From assembly GCF_002911665.1 (NCBI RefSeq), contig NZ_MTBP01000001.1:2418001-2482000 (forward strand): DNA of 64,000 nt, read 5' to 3'. Both the position numbers and the translations under genes were made by a program. This DNA is from Actinomadura rubteroloni (GTDB taxonomy: Bacteria > Actinomycetota > Actinomycetes > Streptosporangiales > Streptosporangiaceae). This document shows, in pieces, positions 46,452 through 54,797 of this stretch. A model generated the notes under the pieces. That model had not been told where the DNA came from. It was given only the letters and a program-made list of their open reading frames with translations, and made no database searches. Within the stretch, counting starts at the first letter, position 1, and the number at the start of each line of letters is the position of its first letter.

Positions 46452-46581
46452 TTCGGAACCCCAAGCGCCCACAGAACCCCCGGCAGGTTCCCAATGAGAT
46501 TTAGGCGAAAGACGCATACTTCGTCCGATTCAACAAGCCGTACCCGTCAACACACAGCGTAATAACGGCAGGTCAATTGCT
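46452..46581 (+). promoter_or_regulatory. Leader of CRISPR array 1
   Basis: This 130-bp AT-richer segment between cas2 and the first repeat is in the expected leader position. TCAATTGC at 46573-46580 lies one base before the first repeat, and the identical octamer holds the same place at array 2. This is probably the leader-anchoring site used by Cas1-Cas2. Confidence 0.75.
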
Positions 46582-48814
46582 GTGGCGCCCGCCTTCACCG
46601 GCGAGCGAGGATCGCAACGTGGTGCCGTAGTCGCAGCCCAACCCGATCCACCTGTGGCGCCCGCCTTCACCGGCGAGCGAGGATCGCAACGAGTCGATCC
46701 GCGACACGCGCGGCATCCCGTACGAGTGGCGCCCGCCTTCACCGGCGAGCGAGGATCGCAACTTCGAGCCACTGCGCCACGGGCCAGGCGTCCCGGGTCG
46801 TGGCGCCCGCCTTCACCGGCGAGCGAGGATCGCAACTCGGTGGACCGCTGGAGCGGCTGCGCGCCGGCGCGGGCGTGGCGCCCGCCTTCACCGGCGAGCG
46901 AGGATCGCAACTGGACGACCGACGGCTACCGGGGCCACTACGCCTAGGTGGCGCCCGCCTTCACCGGCGAGCGAGGATCGCAACCGGCTGATCGGGACCT
47001 CTTGCACGTGCGAGCCGGTGTGGCGCCCGCCTTCACCGGCGAGCGAGGATCGCAACCTTGTTCTTGTGCTCGCGGAGCCGCCCGTCCTTGCGGTGGCGCC
47101 CGCCTTCACCGGCGAGCGAGGATCGCAACTGGTTGAAGTGCGCCCCGAACGCGACCGCGAGCTGCAGTGGCGCCCGCCTTCACCGGCGAGCGAGGATCGC
47201 AACTTCGGTCTCATGGGCGACCCCGGCGTCTTGGCGCGTGGCGCCCGCCTTCACCGGCGAGCGAGGATCGCAACCTCGCGCTGGCCGTCGCCGCGACCGG
47301 CGAGCGTGTGTGGCGCCCGCCTTCACCGGCGAGCGAGGATCGCAACGCCGCCGCGGGCCCGGCCATGGAGATCCTGCGCCGAGTGGCGCCCGCCTTCACC
47401 GGCGAGCGAGGATCGCAACCACGCCCCCGAGGTCAGGCCCGAGCAGTCCAGCCCGTGGCGCCCGCCTTCACCGGCGAGCGAGGATCGCAACGAGCTCATG
47501 GGCTCCCCGGAAGCGCTCGCCGCAGCCGTGTGGCGCCCGCCTTCACCGGCGAGCGAGGATCGCAACAGCCTCCACGACAGCAGCCGCGTCATGCTCGCCG
47601 TCGTGGCGCCCGCCTTCACCGGCGAGCGAGGATCGCAACGACTGGAACGGCTCTGACTCCATCGGGGCTATCGACCGTGGCGCCCGCCTTCACCGGCGAG
47701 CGAGGATCGCAACGTCGTTCACCCTGTGAAGGTTCCGGATCACGTCGTTGTGGCGCCCGCCTTCACCGGCGAGCGAGGATCGCAACTCGGCGATCTCGCG
47801 CAGGATACGCGAGCACTCGTAAAGTGGCGCCCGCCTTCACCGGCGAGCGAGGATCGCAACTTGGGTGAGCGGGGGCAGCAGGATGTCGCCGACGAGTGGC
47901 GCCCGCCTTCACCGGCGAGCGAGGATCGCAACTACTTCCGGTACCGGTCCGGCCGTGCCCGCCTCGGCAGTGGCGCCCGCCTTCACCGGCGAGCGAGGAT
48001 CGCAACACCGCCTACGTCCGCGTCCTGGGCCGCCGTCTCGCGCGTGGCGCCCGCCTTCACCGGCGAGCGAGGATCGCAACAGCCGCTCGTGGGGCTCCAT
48101 CGTGGTGTCCTCTCCCGGGTGGCGCCCGCCTTCACCGGCGAGCGAGGATCGCAACCTGGCGACCTCGCTCCTGGAGGCGCACGACCTCGCCCGTGGCGCC
48201 CGCCTTCACCGGCGAGCGAGGATCGCAACCTCCCGTGACCGCCGACACCATCCGGCGCGCCGTCGGTGGCGCCCGCCTTCACCGGCGAGCGAGGATCGCA
48301 ACTGCCCGTCCCGCCACGCCTGCCCGAGCGCGCCCATGAGGTGGCGCCCGCCTTCACCGGCGAGCGAGGATCGCAACGGGGCCGGTGGCGATCACGTGGT
48401 GCGCGCTGCGGTGTGGCGCCCGCCTTCACCGGCGAGCGAGGATCGCAACCGCATCACCGACTCCGGAGCCGCCCGCAACCGGGCGTGGCGCCCGCCTTCA
48501 CCGGCGAGCGAGGATCGCAACATGCGCGGCGCCGACGGGATGGGGATTGCCAAGGGGTGGCGCCCGCCTTCACCGGCGAGCGAGGATCGCAACTAGGATG
48601 TGGTCTACTACGTTGGCTCCATCTTCCCCACGTGGCGCCCGCCTTCACCGGCGAGCGAGGATCGCAACGGCGGCACCGCCAACTACATGATGCTCCGCTC
48701 TCAGGTGGCGCCCGCCTTCACTGGCGAGCGAGGATCGCAAGAGGTTCAGGAGCCGCGTTCGCGCCAGCGTCAGCGGTGGAGCCCGCCTTCACTCTGGCGG
48801 ACGAGGACTGCGAC
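46582..48814 (+). CRISPR. CRISPR array 1, type I-C, 31 repeats
   Basis: Thirty-one 37-bp repeats begin GTGGCGCCCGCCTTC, then ACCGGCGA, and end GCGAGGATCGCAAC, separated by 30 spacers of 34-38 bp. Repeats 1-29 are identical as far as I read. Repeat 30 (48705-48741) has C-to-T at position 17 and a final G. Repeat 31 (48776-48814) is strongly degenerate with a 2-nt insertion. The decayed right end and the leader on the left show that the + strand is the crRNA sense and new spacers enter at 46618. The hairpin CGCCCGCC/GGCGAGCG has one C-A mismatch. The 3' GGATCGCAAC resembles GGATTGAAAC of other I-C repeats. Confidence 0.98.
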
Positions 48815-48880
48815 GTTGCGCCGCTGGTGATCGCGTTGGCGGGTGAGGCTCGTGGCCGCTGACGAGGGTTTTTGGTCGGG

Positions 48881-48918
48881 TGCGGTGGCAGAAACCGGAT
48901 TGTGGCTTCGCCACCGCA
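48881..48918. terminator. Hairpin between array 1 and the bldC-like gene
   Basis: TGCGGTGGC (48881-48889) and GCCACCGCA (48910-48918) form a perfect 9-bp stem with a 20-nt loop. It sits between two convergent transcripts (array 1 and the BldC-like gene) and may end either. Confidence 0.5.
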
Positions 48919-48972
48919 GCCCGGGGGTGCCTTGATGGATCGGTCGTGTCTCGGTTTGTTGGTTGCGCGTAG

Positions 48973-49431
48973 TTAGTCGGCGTTGAGGATGTTGATTGCG
49001 GCGTGCTTGTCGCCGTTGAAGTAGTCGCGGACGACGCTGTGGAGTACGGCTCGGGCTCGGCCGGACGGGATGGGGTCGGAGACCTTGGCCGGGGTGCTGG
49101 TGTCGGGGCCGCCGGCGGTCGTGTCGTGGGCGTTGCCGAGCTGGAGGAGGTTATGGATCTCGGTGGCGTGGTAGCGGCGGTGGCCGGACGGAAGGGTGAT
49201 CGGGTGCAGGGTTCCGGTCTTGGCCCAGCGGGTCACGGTTTTGGGGTCCACGCGAAAGAACTGCGCCACTTCGGACGGCGTGTAGAGGGTGGGCTGCTGT
49301 TCGTTCTTCTCGTTCAACTTCTGGACTCCGGTGTTGGACGGCCCGATGACCGGTGCCGTGTTGTTCGGTCGGTGGAACTTGCGGGGCTGCTCGTCGTGGG
49401 CGGTGGCGCTGCTTGGGACGTGAACGGGCAT
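48973..49431 (-). CDS. BldC-like MerR-type HTH protein
   Basis: The 152-residue product has a winged-HTH core at residues 50-96 (YTPSEVAQFFRVDPKTVTRWAK, LPSGHRRYHATEI, in pieces) almost as in BldC, a small developmental regulator of Streptomyces. Unlike BldC (about 68 residues) it has a 49-residue low-complexity N-terminus and a C-terminal tail RAVLHSVVRDYFNGDKHAAINIL. The ATG at 49431 is my choice but has no clear ribosome-binding site; the frame stays open to about 49779 and a later start near the HTH is possible. No gene is seen in 49432-49709. Confidence 0.78.
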   Translation of the reverse strand: MPVHVPSSATAHDEQPRKFHRPNNTAPVIGPSNTGVQKLNEKNEQQPTLYTPSEVAQFFRVDPKTVTRWAKTGTLHPITLPSGHRRYHATEIHNLLQLGNAHDTTAGGPDTSTPAKVSDPIPSGRARAVLHSVVRDYFNGDKHAAINILNAD

Positions 49432-49709
49432 GGCGTTGATGTACGTCGGCCGCGTTCGGTTGGTGCCAGGCGTTCGTCGTTCGGTGCGCTGTGGCGCTGG
49501 ACGGGTCCTGGAGGTTCCGGGCCGTCCTGCCCCCGTCTTGCGGGGCGGCCCCGGCGATGTGGCCGTGGTCAAGAACCGCGGTCGGGTGGACGGTAACGGC
49601 GAGAGCGCGGGCGGCCCTCGGTTCGCCAGCTCCAGCGGCGCACCGTCGGCGATGTGAGGCTTGCAGCGGTGGGCCAGCGCGGGCAGCTGACGCCAGGCGA
49701 AACACGTCA

Positions 49710-50309
49710 TTACATGCGGCCGTGAGTTAGAGCGGCGCAGACCCATTTGCCGCGTGGCGGAGTCTGTTCGATCCAGCACGCCGAGCTGAGGGACTGGACG
49801 ATCGTCAGTCCCCAGCCGCCGTTGTCATCCCAGTTGTCCTCGTCGAGGTCGAGGGCTTCCAGCGACAGCTCGACGTGCCGGGGCGCGGGGAGCGCGGCGT
49901 CGCCATCCCATACGGCCAGGACGATCCGTGTGCGCTCGGCCCGAACGTGGACGCCGATCCTGTCCAGGACGCCAGAAACCTCGACCGCGTTGGCCATCAG
50001 CTCCCCGACGATCAGGACCGCATCGGAGGCCAGCGCCGCCAGGCCCCAGCGCTGCAGCGCGTTCCGAGTCTGGTCGCGTGCGACCCCCGCGGCGGCCAGC
50101 GATGCCGGGTACTGCCGCGTCACCGTCGGCACGGCAGCGGCCGGGACTTCGCTGGACAGGGTCTGACGTGCCGGTTCCTCAGTGTGCGCAAGTCTCGTCG
50201 TGGCGGGTGGCCGGTTCGTGACCGGTATGTCGGTGGGTGGTTTGGCGCTCTGGACGTCACCGCCGAGCAGCGGTTGACGTCGGCCGTGCGTGCAATCGCC
50301 GAATCCCAT
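49710..50309 (-). CDS. RsbW/AbaA-like ATP-binding protein (HATPase_c_2)
   Basis: A 199-residue protein with a single GHKL ATPase domain: N-box LIVGELMANAV, G1 VWDGDAALP, G2 GGWGLTIVQSL and a C-terminal GKWVCAAL, as in the many anti-sigma-like proteins of actinobacteria, including those next to WhiJ/DUF397 pairs (the abaA-type clusters). The N-terminal 70 residues are low complexity. The ATG at 50309 has GGGAG 4 nt upstream; a TTG 63 bp further up is possible. Divergent from the WhiJ-like gene, with a long palindrome between them. Confidence 0.82.
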   Translation of the reverse strand: MGFGDCTHGRRQPLLGGDVQSAKPPTDIPVTNRPPATTRLAHTEEPARQTLSSEVPAAAVPTVTRQYPASLAAAGVARDQTRNALQRWGLAALASDAVLIVGELMANAVEVSGVLDRIGVHVRAERTRIVLAVWDGDAALPAPRHVELSLEALDLDEDNWDDNGGWGLTIVQSLSSACWIEQTPPRGKWVCAALTHGRM

Positions 50310-50423
50310 GGCGCTCCCTGTCGGAGATACACCATCCGAACGTGGAGATACACGAGACCGACCACCACGCAAGACGATGCACCGCCATACTTCTCATCCG
50401 AAGGCTGTGTTGCCCAACTAGAA

Positions 50424-50463
50424 TCCACCTGGAACTCTGATTCCACAAGGGATTCCAGGTGGA
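50424..50463. promoter_or_regulatory. Perfect 11-bp inverted repeat upstream of the whiJ-like gene
   Basis: TCCACCTGGAA (50424-50434) and TTCCAGGTGGA (50453-50463) flank 18 nt, lying 68 bp before the HTH gene and 114 bp before the divergent ATPase gene. The surrounding DNA is unusually AT-rich. A WhiJ-type autoregulatory operator is the simplest reading. Confidence 0.6.
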
Positions 50464-50531
50464 AAGTTCACTTCGATTACGATCAGCTACATGACATTCC
50501 GGGTGTTAGTGAACAAAAGGAGTGAAAGGCA

Positions 50532-51386
50532 ATGGCAACTCACACGCTGACTGTGCGCGGCCGTCGGCTGATCCAGGAGCTTCGGCGTGCTCGTGAGGAG
50601 GCCGGCTTCACCCAGGCGCAGGTCGCGGAGGAGATGGGCTGGTCGGAGAGCAAACAGATCAAGCTCGAACGCGGCATCCAGCCGGCCAAGGTCGCGGACG
50701 TGCGCGCGATGCTCAGCCTCTACAAGGTGTCGGACGAGCTGGCGGACACGCTGATCCAGCTCGCCAAGGACGCCACCCGCAAGGACTGGTGGCACAGCTA
50801 CACCGATGCAATCCCGCAGTGGTTCGAGGTCTTCGTCGGTCTGGAGACCGAGGCCGCGGAGATCCGCAGCTACCAGAGCGAGCTGATTCCGGGCCTGCTT
50901 CAGACGCCCGACTACCATCGGGCCTACCTGCGGGCTGCCCTGCTCGACGACGGCGATGAGAACGAGATCGAGCGGACGATCGAACTCCGCCGCCAGCGCC
51001 AGAAGCGCTTGGAAGCCGTCGATGCGCCCACGTTCTGGGCCATCCTCAACGAAGCTGCTATTCGGCGGTTCGATCAGGCCGAGACGGCGAGAGTGCAGCT
51101 CAAGTACCTACTGGACCGGTCGGAGCTTCCTTCGGTCACGATGCAGGTGCTGCCGTTCTCAGCGGGGATGCACGCTGCGCAGGACCTCGCGCCGTTCGTC
51201 ATCTTCGGCTTCCCGGAGTCCGCCGACCTGGACGTGGTCTACATTGAGTCGGAGCACGGGTCGCTGTACCTCCAGGAGAAGAAGCATGTGACCCGGTATA
51301 ACGACGTGTTCAACCATCTGCGCGCGAAGGCGCACGACGCTGACCGGTCGCGTGCGCTGATTGCGCAGGCGATCCGGGAAGTCTGA
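50532..51386 (+). CDS. WhiJ-like helix-turn-helix regulator with DUF5753 domain
   Basis: A 284-residue protein: N-terminal XRE HTH (LRRAREEAGFTQAQVAEEMGWSESKQIKLERG) and the DUF5753 domain beginning at about residue 105 (EAAEIRSYQSELIPGLLQTPDYHRA, and VTMQVLPFSAGMH). This architecture, followed directly by DUF397, is the WhiJ/Scr1-like pair widespread in streptomycetes that acts in developmental control, the small protein countering DNA binding. AAGGAG precedes the ATG. TGATG overlap with DUF397. Confidence 0.95.
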   Translation: MATHTLTVRGRRLIQELRRAREEAGFTQAQVAEEMGWSESKQIKLERGIQPAKVADVRAMLSLYKVSDELADTLIQLAKDATRKDWWHSYTDAIPQWFEVFVGLETEAAEIRSYQSELIPGLLQTPDYHRAYLRAALLDDGDENEIERTIELRRQRQKRLEAVDAPTFWAILNEAAIRRFDQAETARVQLKYLLDRSELPSVTMQVLPFSAGMHAAQDLAPFVIFGFPESADLDVVYIESEHGSLYLQEKKHVTRYNDVFNHLRAKAHDADRSRALIAQAIREV

Positions 51387-51616
51387 TGATCCGATCCAAC
51401 GCGAGCACTATCACGGGTGCCGATGTGCCTAACGTCCGGTGGCAGAAGAGCAGCTTCAGCGGAAGGAACGGCGACTGCGTCGAAGCAGCGACTCTTGGGG
51501 CCGTCCACCTGGCGCGTGACTCCAAGGACCCGGACGGTCCCGTCTTGGCCTTCAGTCGGGACACTTGGGCCGGCTTCGTCGGAGCGGCCAAGGCCGGAGA
51601 CTTCGACTTCGGCTAG
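51386..51616 (+). CDS. DUF397 domain protein, partner of the WhiJ-like regulator
   Basis: A 76-residue protein with the DUF397 pattern VRWQKSSFSGRNGDCVEAA, HLARDSKDPDGPVLAFSRDTWAGFV and ending AAKAGDFDFG. In characterised cases these small proteins bind and modulate the preceding HTH protein. The ATG shares one base with the HTH stop. Confidence 0.95.
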   Translation: MIRSNASTITGADVPNVRWQKSSFSGRNGDCVEAATLGAVHLARDSKDPDGPVLAFSRDTWAGFVGAAKAGDFDFG

Positions 51617-51693
51617 CTCCCCCCGACGCCCCGCCCTCAGCGGTCTGGCTCGCGAACCGGGCGTCGTCCACCTCCGATGCATCGTCCCCACGA

Positions 51694-51721
51694 AAGGTCC
51701 CAGTTCTGATACTGGGGCCTT
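51694..51721 (+). terminator. Hairpin after the DUF397 gene
   Basis: AAGGTCCCAGT (51694-51704) pairs with ACTGGGGCCTT (51711-51721), 11 bp with one G-T pair and a 6-nt loop, 78 bp after the DUF397 stop. It has the form of an actinobacterial terminator without a long T tract. Confidence 0.65.
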
Positions 51722-52090
51722 CGTGCTTCCGGGTGGAAGTCACGCTACCGCCACAACGTGCTTCCCGTACGTTCTAAGGCGGAAATTCCAGGCAGAAGAC
51801 TCAGCGATGGTCACTTGGCGAGGTCGCAAAGTCGAGTCGTCTCCGGTCGCCCGGGCGCGCGCGGCCAGGCAAGCACAGTGGCCCCAATCGCGGGCGAGCC
51901 GCACGCCACAGCATTACCGTGGGCAGATGCTCGCTGGCGACCTCCCACGACGCCGGACACTTCGGAACCTCAAGTGGTCGCCGAATCGCCGGGAGGTCTC
52001 GAACTACTTTTGGGCATCTGTGGGCATCAGTGTCCCTTTCAATGTCGTAGGCAACCAAGCTCAGTGGGTAATGTCCCCAGCTCAATTGCC
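51722..52090 (+). promoter_or_regulatory. Gene-free stretch and leader of CRISPR array 2
   Basis: I see no convincing gene between the DUF397 terminator and array 2. The last 100 bp is AT-richer and ends TCAATTGC (52082-52089), one base before the first repeat, as at array 1. Otherwise the two leaders share little obvious sequence. Confidence 0.65.
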
Positions 52091-53668
52091 GTGGCGCCCG
52101 CCTTCGCTGGCGGGCGAGGATCGCAACGTGCGATACCCGGACGCGGTCGGTCACTGACTCGGGCAGGTGGCGCCCGCCTTCGCTGGCGGGCGAGGATCGC
52201 AACTGCGACAGCGTGAGGAAGTCGGTTCCGGCCATCTCGTCGTGGCGCCCGCCTTCGCTGGCGGGCGAGGATCGCAACGCCGTACGCGCCTTGAGCGAGA
52301 CCGCCAGGGGGTCAGGTGGCGCCCGCCTTCGCTGGCGGGCGAGGATCGCAACGGGGTCGAGGTGGGCGCGGCGATCTGGCGACGGAGGTGGCGCCCGCCT
52401 TCGCTGGCGGGCGAGGATCGCAACCCGCACTGGGCACCGCTGATCGAGGGTGTCGCCGACGTGGCGCCCGCCTTCGCTGGCGGGCGAGGATCGCAACATC
52501 AACGACGACCTGGGGGCGCTCCGCGACCTCCCGAGTGGCGCCCGCCTTCGCTGGCGGGCGAGGATCGCAACGTTCCGTGGGTCGACCACTCGAAGGACGC
52601 TTCGCCCAGGTGGCGCCCGCCTTCGCTGGCGGGCGAGGATCGCAACGCCGCCGACGGGATGGGGATCGCCAAGGGCCGCGCGTGGCGCCCGCCTTCGCTG
52701 GCGGGCGAGGATCGCAACGCCCGGTCTGTGATCGACCCGCCGCGCGCCCGGGCGGTGGCGCCCGCCTTCGCTGGCGGGCGAGGATCGCAACGCTATGGCC
52801 AGTGATCGCGCTTCGCAGATCGGACGGGTGGCGCCCGCCTTCGCTGGCGGGCGAGGATCGCAACTGGTGCAGCAACATCATGTCGATGCCCAAGCTCCGG
52901 TGGCGCCCGCCTTCGCTGGCGGGCGAGGATCGCAACGCGCTTCCCGTGGCGTCGCGTGGCATTGTGTGGCTGTGGCGCCCGCCTTCGCTGGCGGGCGAGG
53001 ATCGCAACCCCTCATGCCAGCGCCGGTTGAACGGGTCGAGGAAGTGGCGCCCGCCTTCGCTGGCGGGCGAGGATCGCAACAGCCCGTACCACGCGACGAC
53101 CTGACGTCCGTACCGGTGGCGCCCGCCTTCGCTGGCGGGCGAGGATCGCAACGGGTCATTGACGTCCGCGCGGAACGTCGTCTCAACCGGTGGCGCCCGC
53201 CTTCGCTGGCGGGCGAGGATCGCAACACGGCCGTGGCCGCGGTGACGCGGACCCGCAGGAAGCGGGTGGCGCCCGCCTTCGCTGGCGGGCGAGGATCGCA
53301 ACCTCTGGTCATCGGGCAGGTAGGGCTCTCGGTCCTCTGTGGCGCCCGCCTTCGCTGGCGGGCGAGGATCGCAACGACGCGACCGTCTACCCGCAAGCCT
53401 GAGCACGAGGAGTGGCGCCCGCCTTCGCTGGCGGGCGAGGATCGCAACGTCTGCGCGGCGCGCTTGGCGTACAGCTCGCGCACGCGTGGCGCCCGCCTTC
53501 GCCGGCGGGCGAGGATCGCAACCTGCGGTTCGCTCCGCTGGCCGGCGGGACGGGCGGGTGGCGCCCGCCTTCGCTGGCGGGCGAGAATCGCAACAACCTC
53601 ATCGCCAAGGACAAGGCGTCCGCCGCGATGGGTGGCGCCCGCCTTTGCTGGCGGGCGAGGACCGCAGC
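52091..53668 (+). CRISPR. CRISPR array 2, 22 repeats, no adjacent cas genes
   Basis: Twenty-two 37-bp repeats share the GTGGCGCCCGCCTTC start and GCGAGGATCGCAAC end with array 1 but have GCTGGCGG instead of ACCGGCGA in the middle (three changes, at positions 16, 18 and 23). This restores a perfect 8-bp hairpin CGCCCGCC/GGCGGGCG. The 21 spacers are 35-39 bp. Repeats 20 (53486), 21 (53558) and 22 (53632) carry increasing changes, so the leader end is on the left. It must rely in trans on the cas genes 6 kb upstream. The DNA from 53669 to the terminator holds no gene. Confidence 0.98.
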
Positions 53669-53814
53669 CGCCTGTCCGTCCGTGACCGCCCCGACACCGG
53701 CACAGGAGCTGACCGCTCGGCGCGGCCTCTCAAGGCTGCGCGCAGGGTGAGAAATAGAAAGGGGCGATCGGGTCCGCGACGGGCCGGATGATCGAGTAGG
53801 CACGGTGAAAGACG

Positions 53815-53854
53815 AAAGCCCAGGCGGGGGAGTGTACCTAGCCTGGGCTTTTTT
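53815..53854 (+). terminator. Strong intrinsic terminator after array 2
   Basis: AAAGCCCAGGC (53815-53825) and GCCTGGGCTTT (53841-53851) form an 11-bp stem followed by TTTTTT on the + strand. It would end the array 2 precursor; read on the minus strand, it lies just downstream of tRNA-Gly and may work in both directions. Confidence 0.85.
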
Positions 53855-53857
53855 GAT

Positions 53858-53931
53858 TGGAGCGGGCGACGGGAATCGAACCCGCGTAGCCAGTTTGGAA
53901 GACTGGGGCTCTACCATTGAGCTACGCCCGC
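53858..53931 (-). tRNA. tRNA-Gly (UCC anticodon), CCA encoded
   Basis: The minus strand folds as acceptor GCGGGCG/CGCCCGC, D stem GCTC/GAGC, anticodon stem CCAGT/ACTGG with loop CTTCCAA (anticodon TCC), T loop TTCGATT, discriminator T and encoded CCA at 53858-53860. Confidence 0.98.
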
Positions 53932-53993
53932 GTGCGGCGCGACGGGTGGTCGGTCGCCGTATGTAGGGTACAGGGTTTCGTGGGTGGGCGTGA

Positions 53994-54797
53994 TCAGGGG
54001 TGGACTACCGCTACGGGGCAGGCTGAGCGGTGGAGCATCGCGTTTGCCACTGAGCCTAGGAGTAGGCCCTTGAAGCCTCCTCGGCCTCGGGAGCCCACTA
54101 CCAGCAGGTCTGCTTGGGTTGAGGCGTTGGTCAGGGCTCTTACGGGGCGGGTCTGGGTTGCGTCGGGGATCACGCGGACGTTCGGGTAGGGCTTGCCTGC
54201 TTCGGCTAGGGCGTCGGCCAGGGTCGTTTGTACTTCTGCGTCCTCTATCAGTTCTGGGTCGGGGACGTGGGGGGCGGCGTTGGGTGGTGGGGTCGTCCAG
54301 GCTTGGACTGCTCGTAGGGGCTTGTCCCGGACGTTGGCTGCGTTGAACGCGAACGCCAGGGCTGCCTGCGAGCCTGGGGAGCCGTCTATGCCCACTGCCA
54401 CCTCGCCGTGCGTGGACGACGGGTCGCCGCGTACTGAGATCACGGGGCAGGGGGCGTGGGACGTTACCTGGAGGGCTACCGAGCCTAGGAGGAGGCCTGT
54501 GCGGCCTCCTCGGCCTCTTGAGCCGACGATCAGGATCGACGCGTCTGAGGCGGCGTCGATCAGGGCGGCGGCTGGTTGGCCTGTTGTTACGGCGGTGGTC
54601 AGGTGCGGGGCTGAGATGTGGGGGCGGGCTCTGGTCACCGCTTGGTCCAGGATGGTTTCGGCGTCGGGTGGGCCTGGGGTTGTCACGCAGACGGCTCTTA
54701 GGGACGTCTCGCGGCGGGAGGCTTCGGCTGCTGCCCACTCGACGGCCGTCAGGCTGGCGGCTGAGCCGTCTACGCCGACTACCAGCGTTGTGGTCAT
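53994..54797 (-). CDS. Tandem-domain universal stress protein 1
   Basis: A 267-residue protein with two UspA domains, each with the ATP-binding GSRGRGG-(9)-GS pattern (VGSRGRGGRTGLLLGSVA and VGSRGRGGFKGLLLGSVA) and opening VVGVDGSAAS / AVGIDGSPGS. UspA domains bind ATP and act in dormancy and hypoxic survival. It is the last of three consecutive Usp genes on this strand; its ATG overlaps the stop of the preceding one. Codons are richer in A-ending forms (CTA, GTA, TCA) than in its neighbours. Confidence 0.93.
   Translation of the reverse strand: MTTTLVVGVDGSAASLTAVEWAAAEASRRETSLRAVCVTTPGPPDAETILDQAVTRARPHISAPHLTTAVTTGQPAAALIDAASDASILIVGSRGRGGRTGLLLGSVALQVTSHAPCPVISVRGDPSSTHGEVAVGIDGSPGSQAALAFAFNAANVRDKPLRAVQAWTTPPPNAAPHVPDPELIEDAEVQTTLADALAEAGKPYPNVRVIPDATQTRPVRALTNASTQADLLVVGSRGRGGFKGLLLGSVANAMLHRSACPVAVVHP

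Noticed and set aside
46582..53668. Self-targeting spacers
   Set aside because: No spacer showed an obvious full match elsewhere in the window by eye; a computed search is needed before any claim.
46530..53917. Many open frames reading through the CRISPR arrays on both strands (for example repeated RPPSPASEDRN or SSLAGEGGRH)
   Set aside because: They are translations of the repeats; the spacers differ and no coding signal is present.
53858..53931. tRNA-Gly as an integration site for a mobile element carrying the CRISPR locus
   Set aside because: No integrase, excisionase or duplicated tRNA 3' end was seen in the window.
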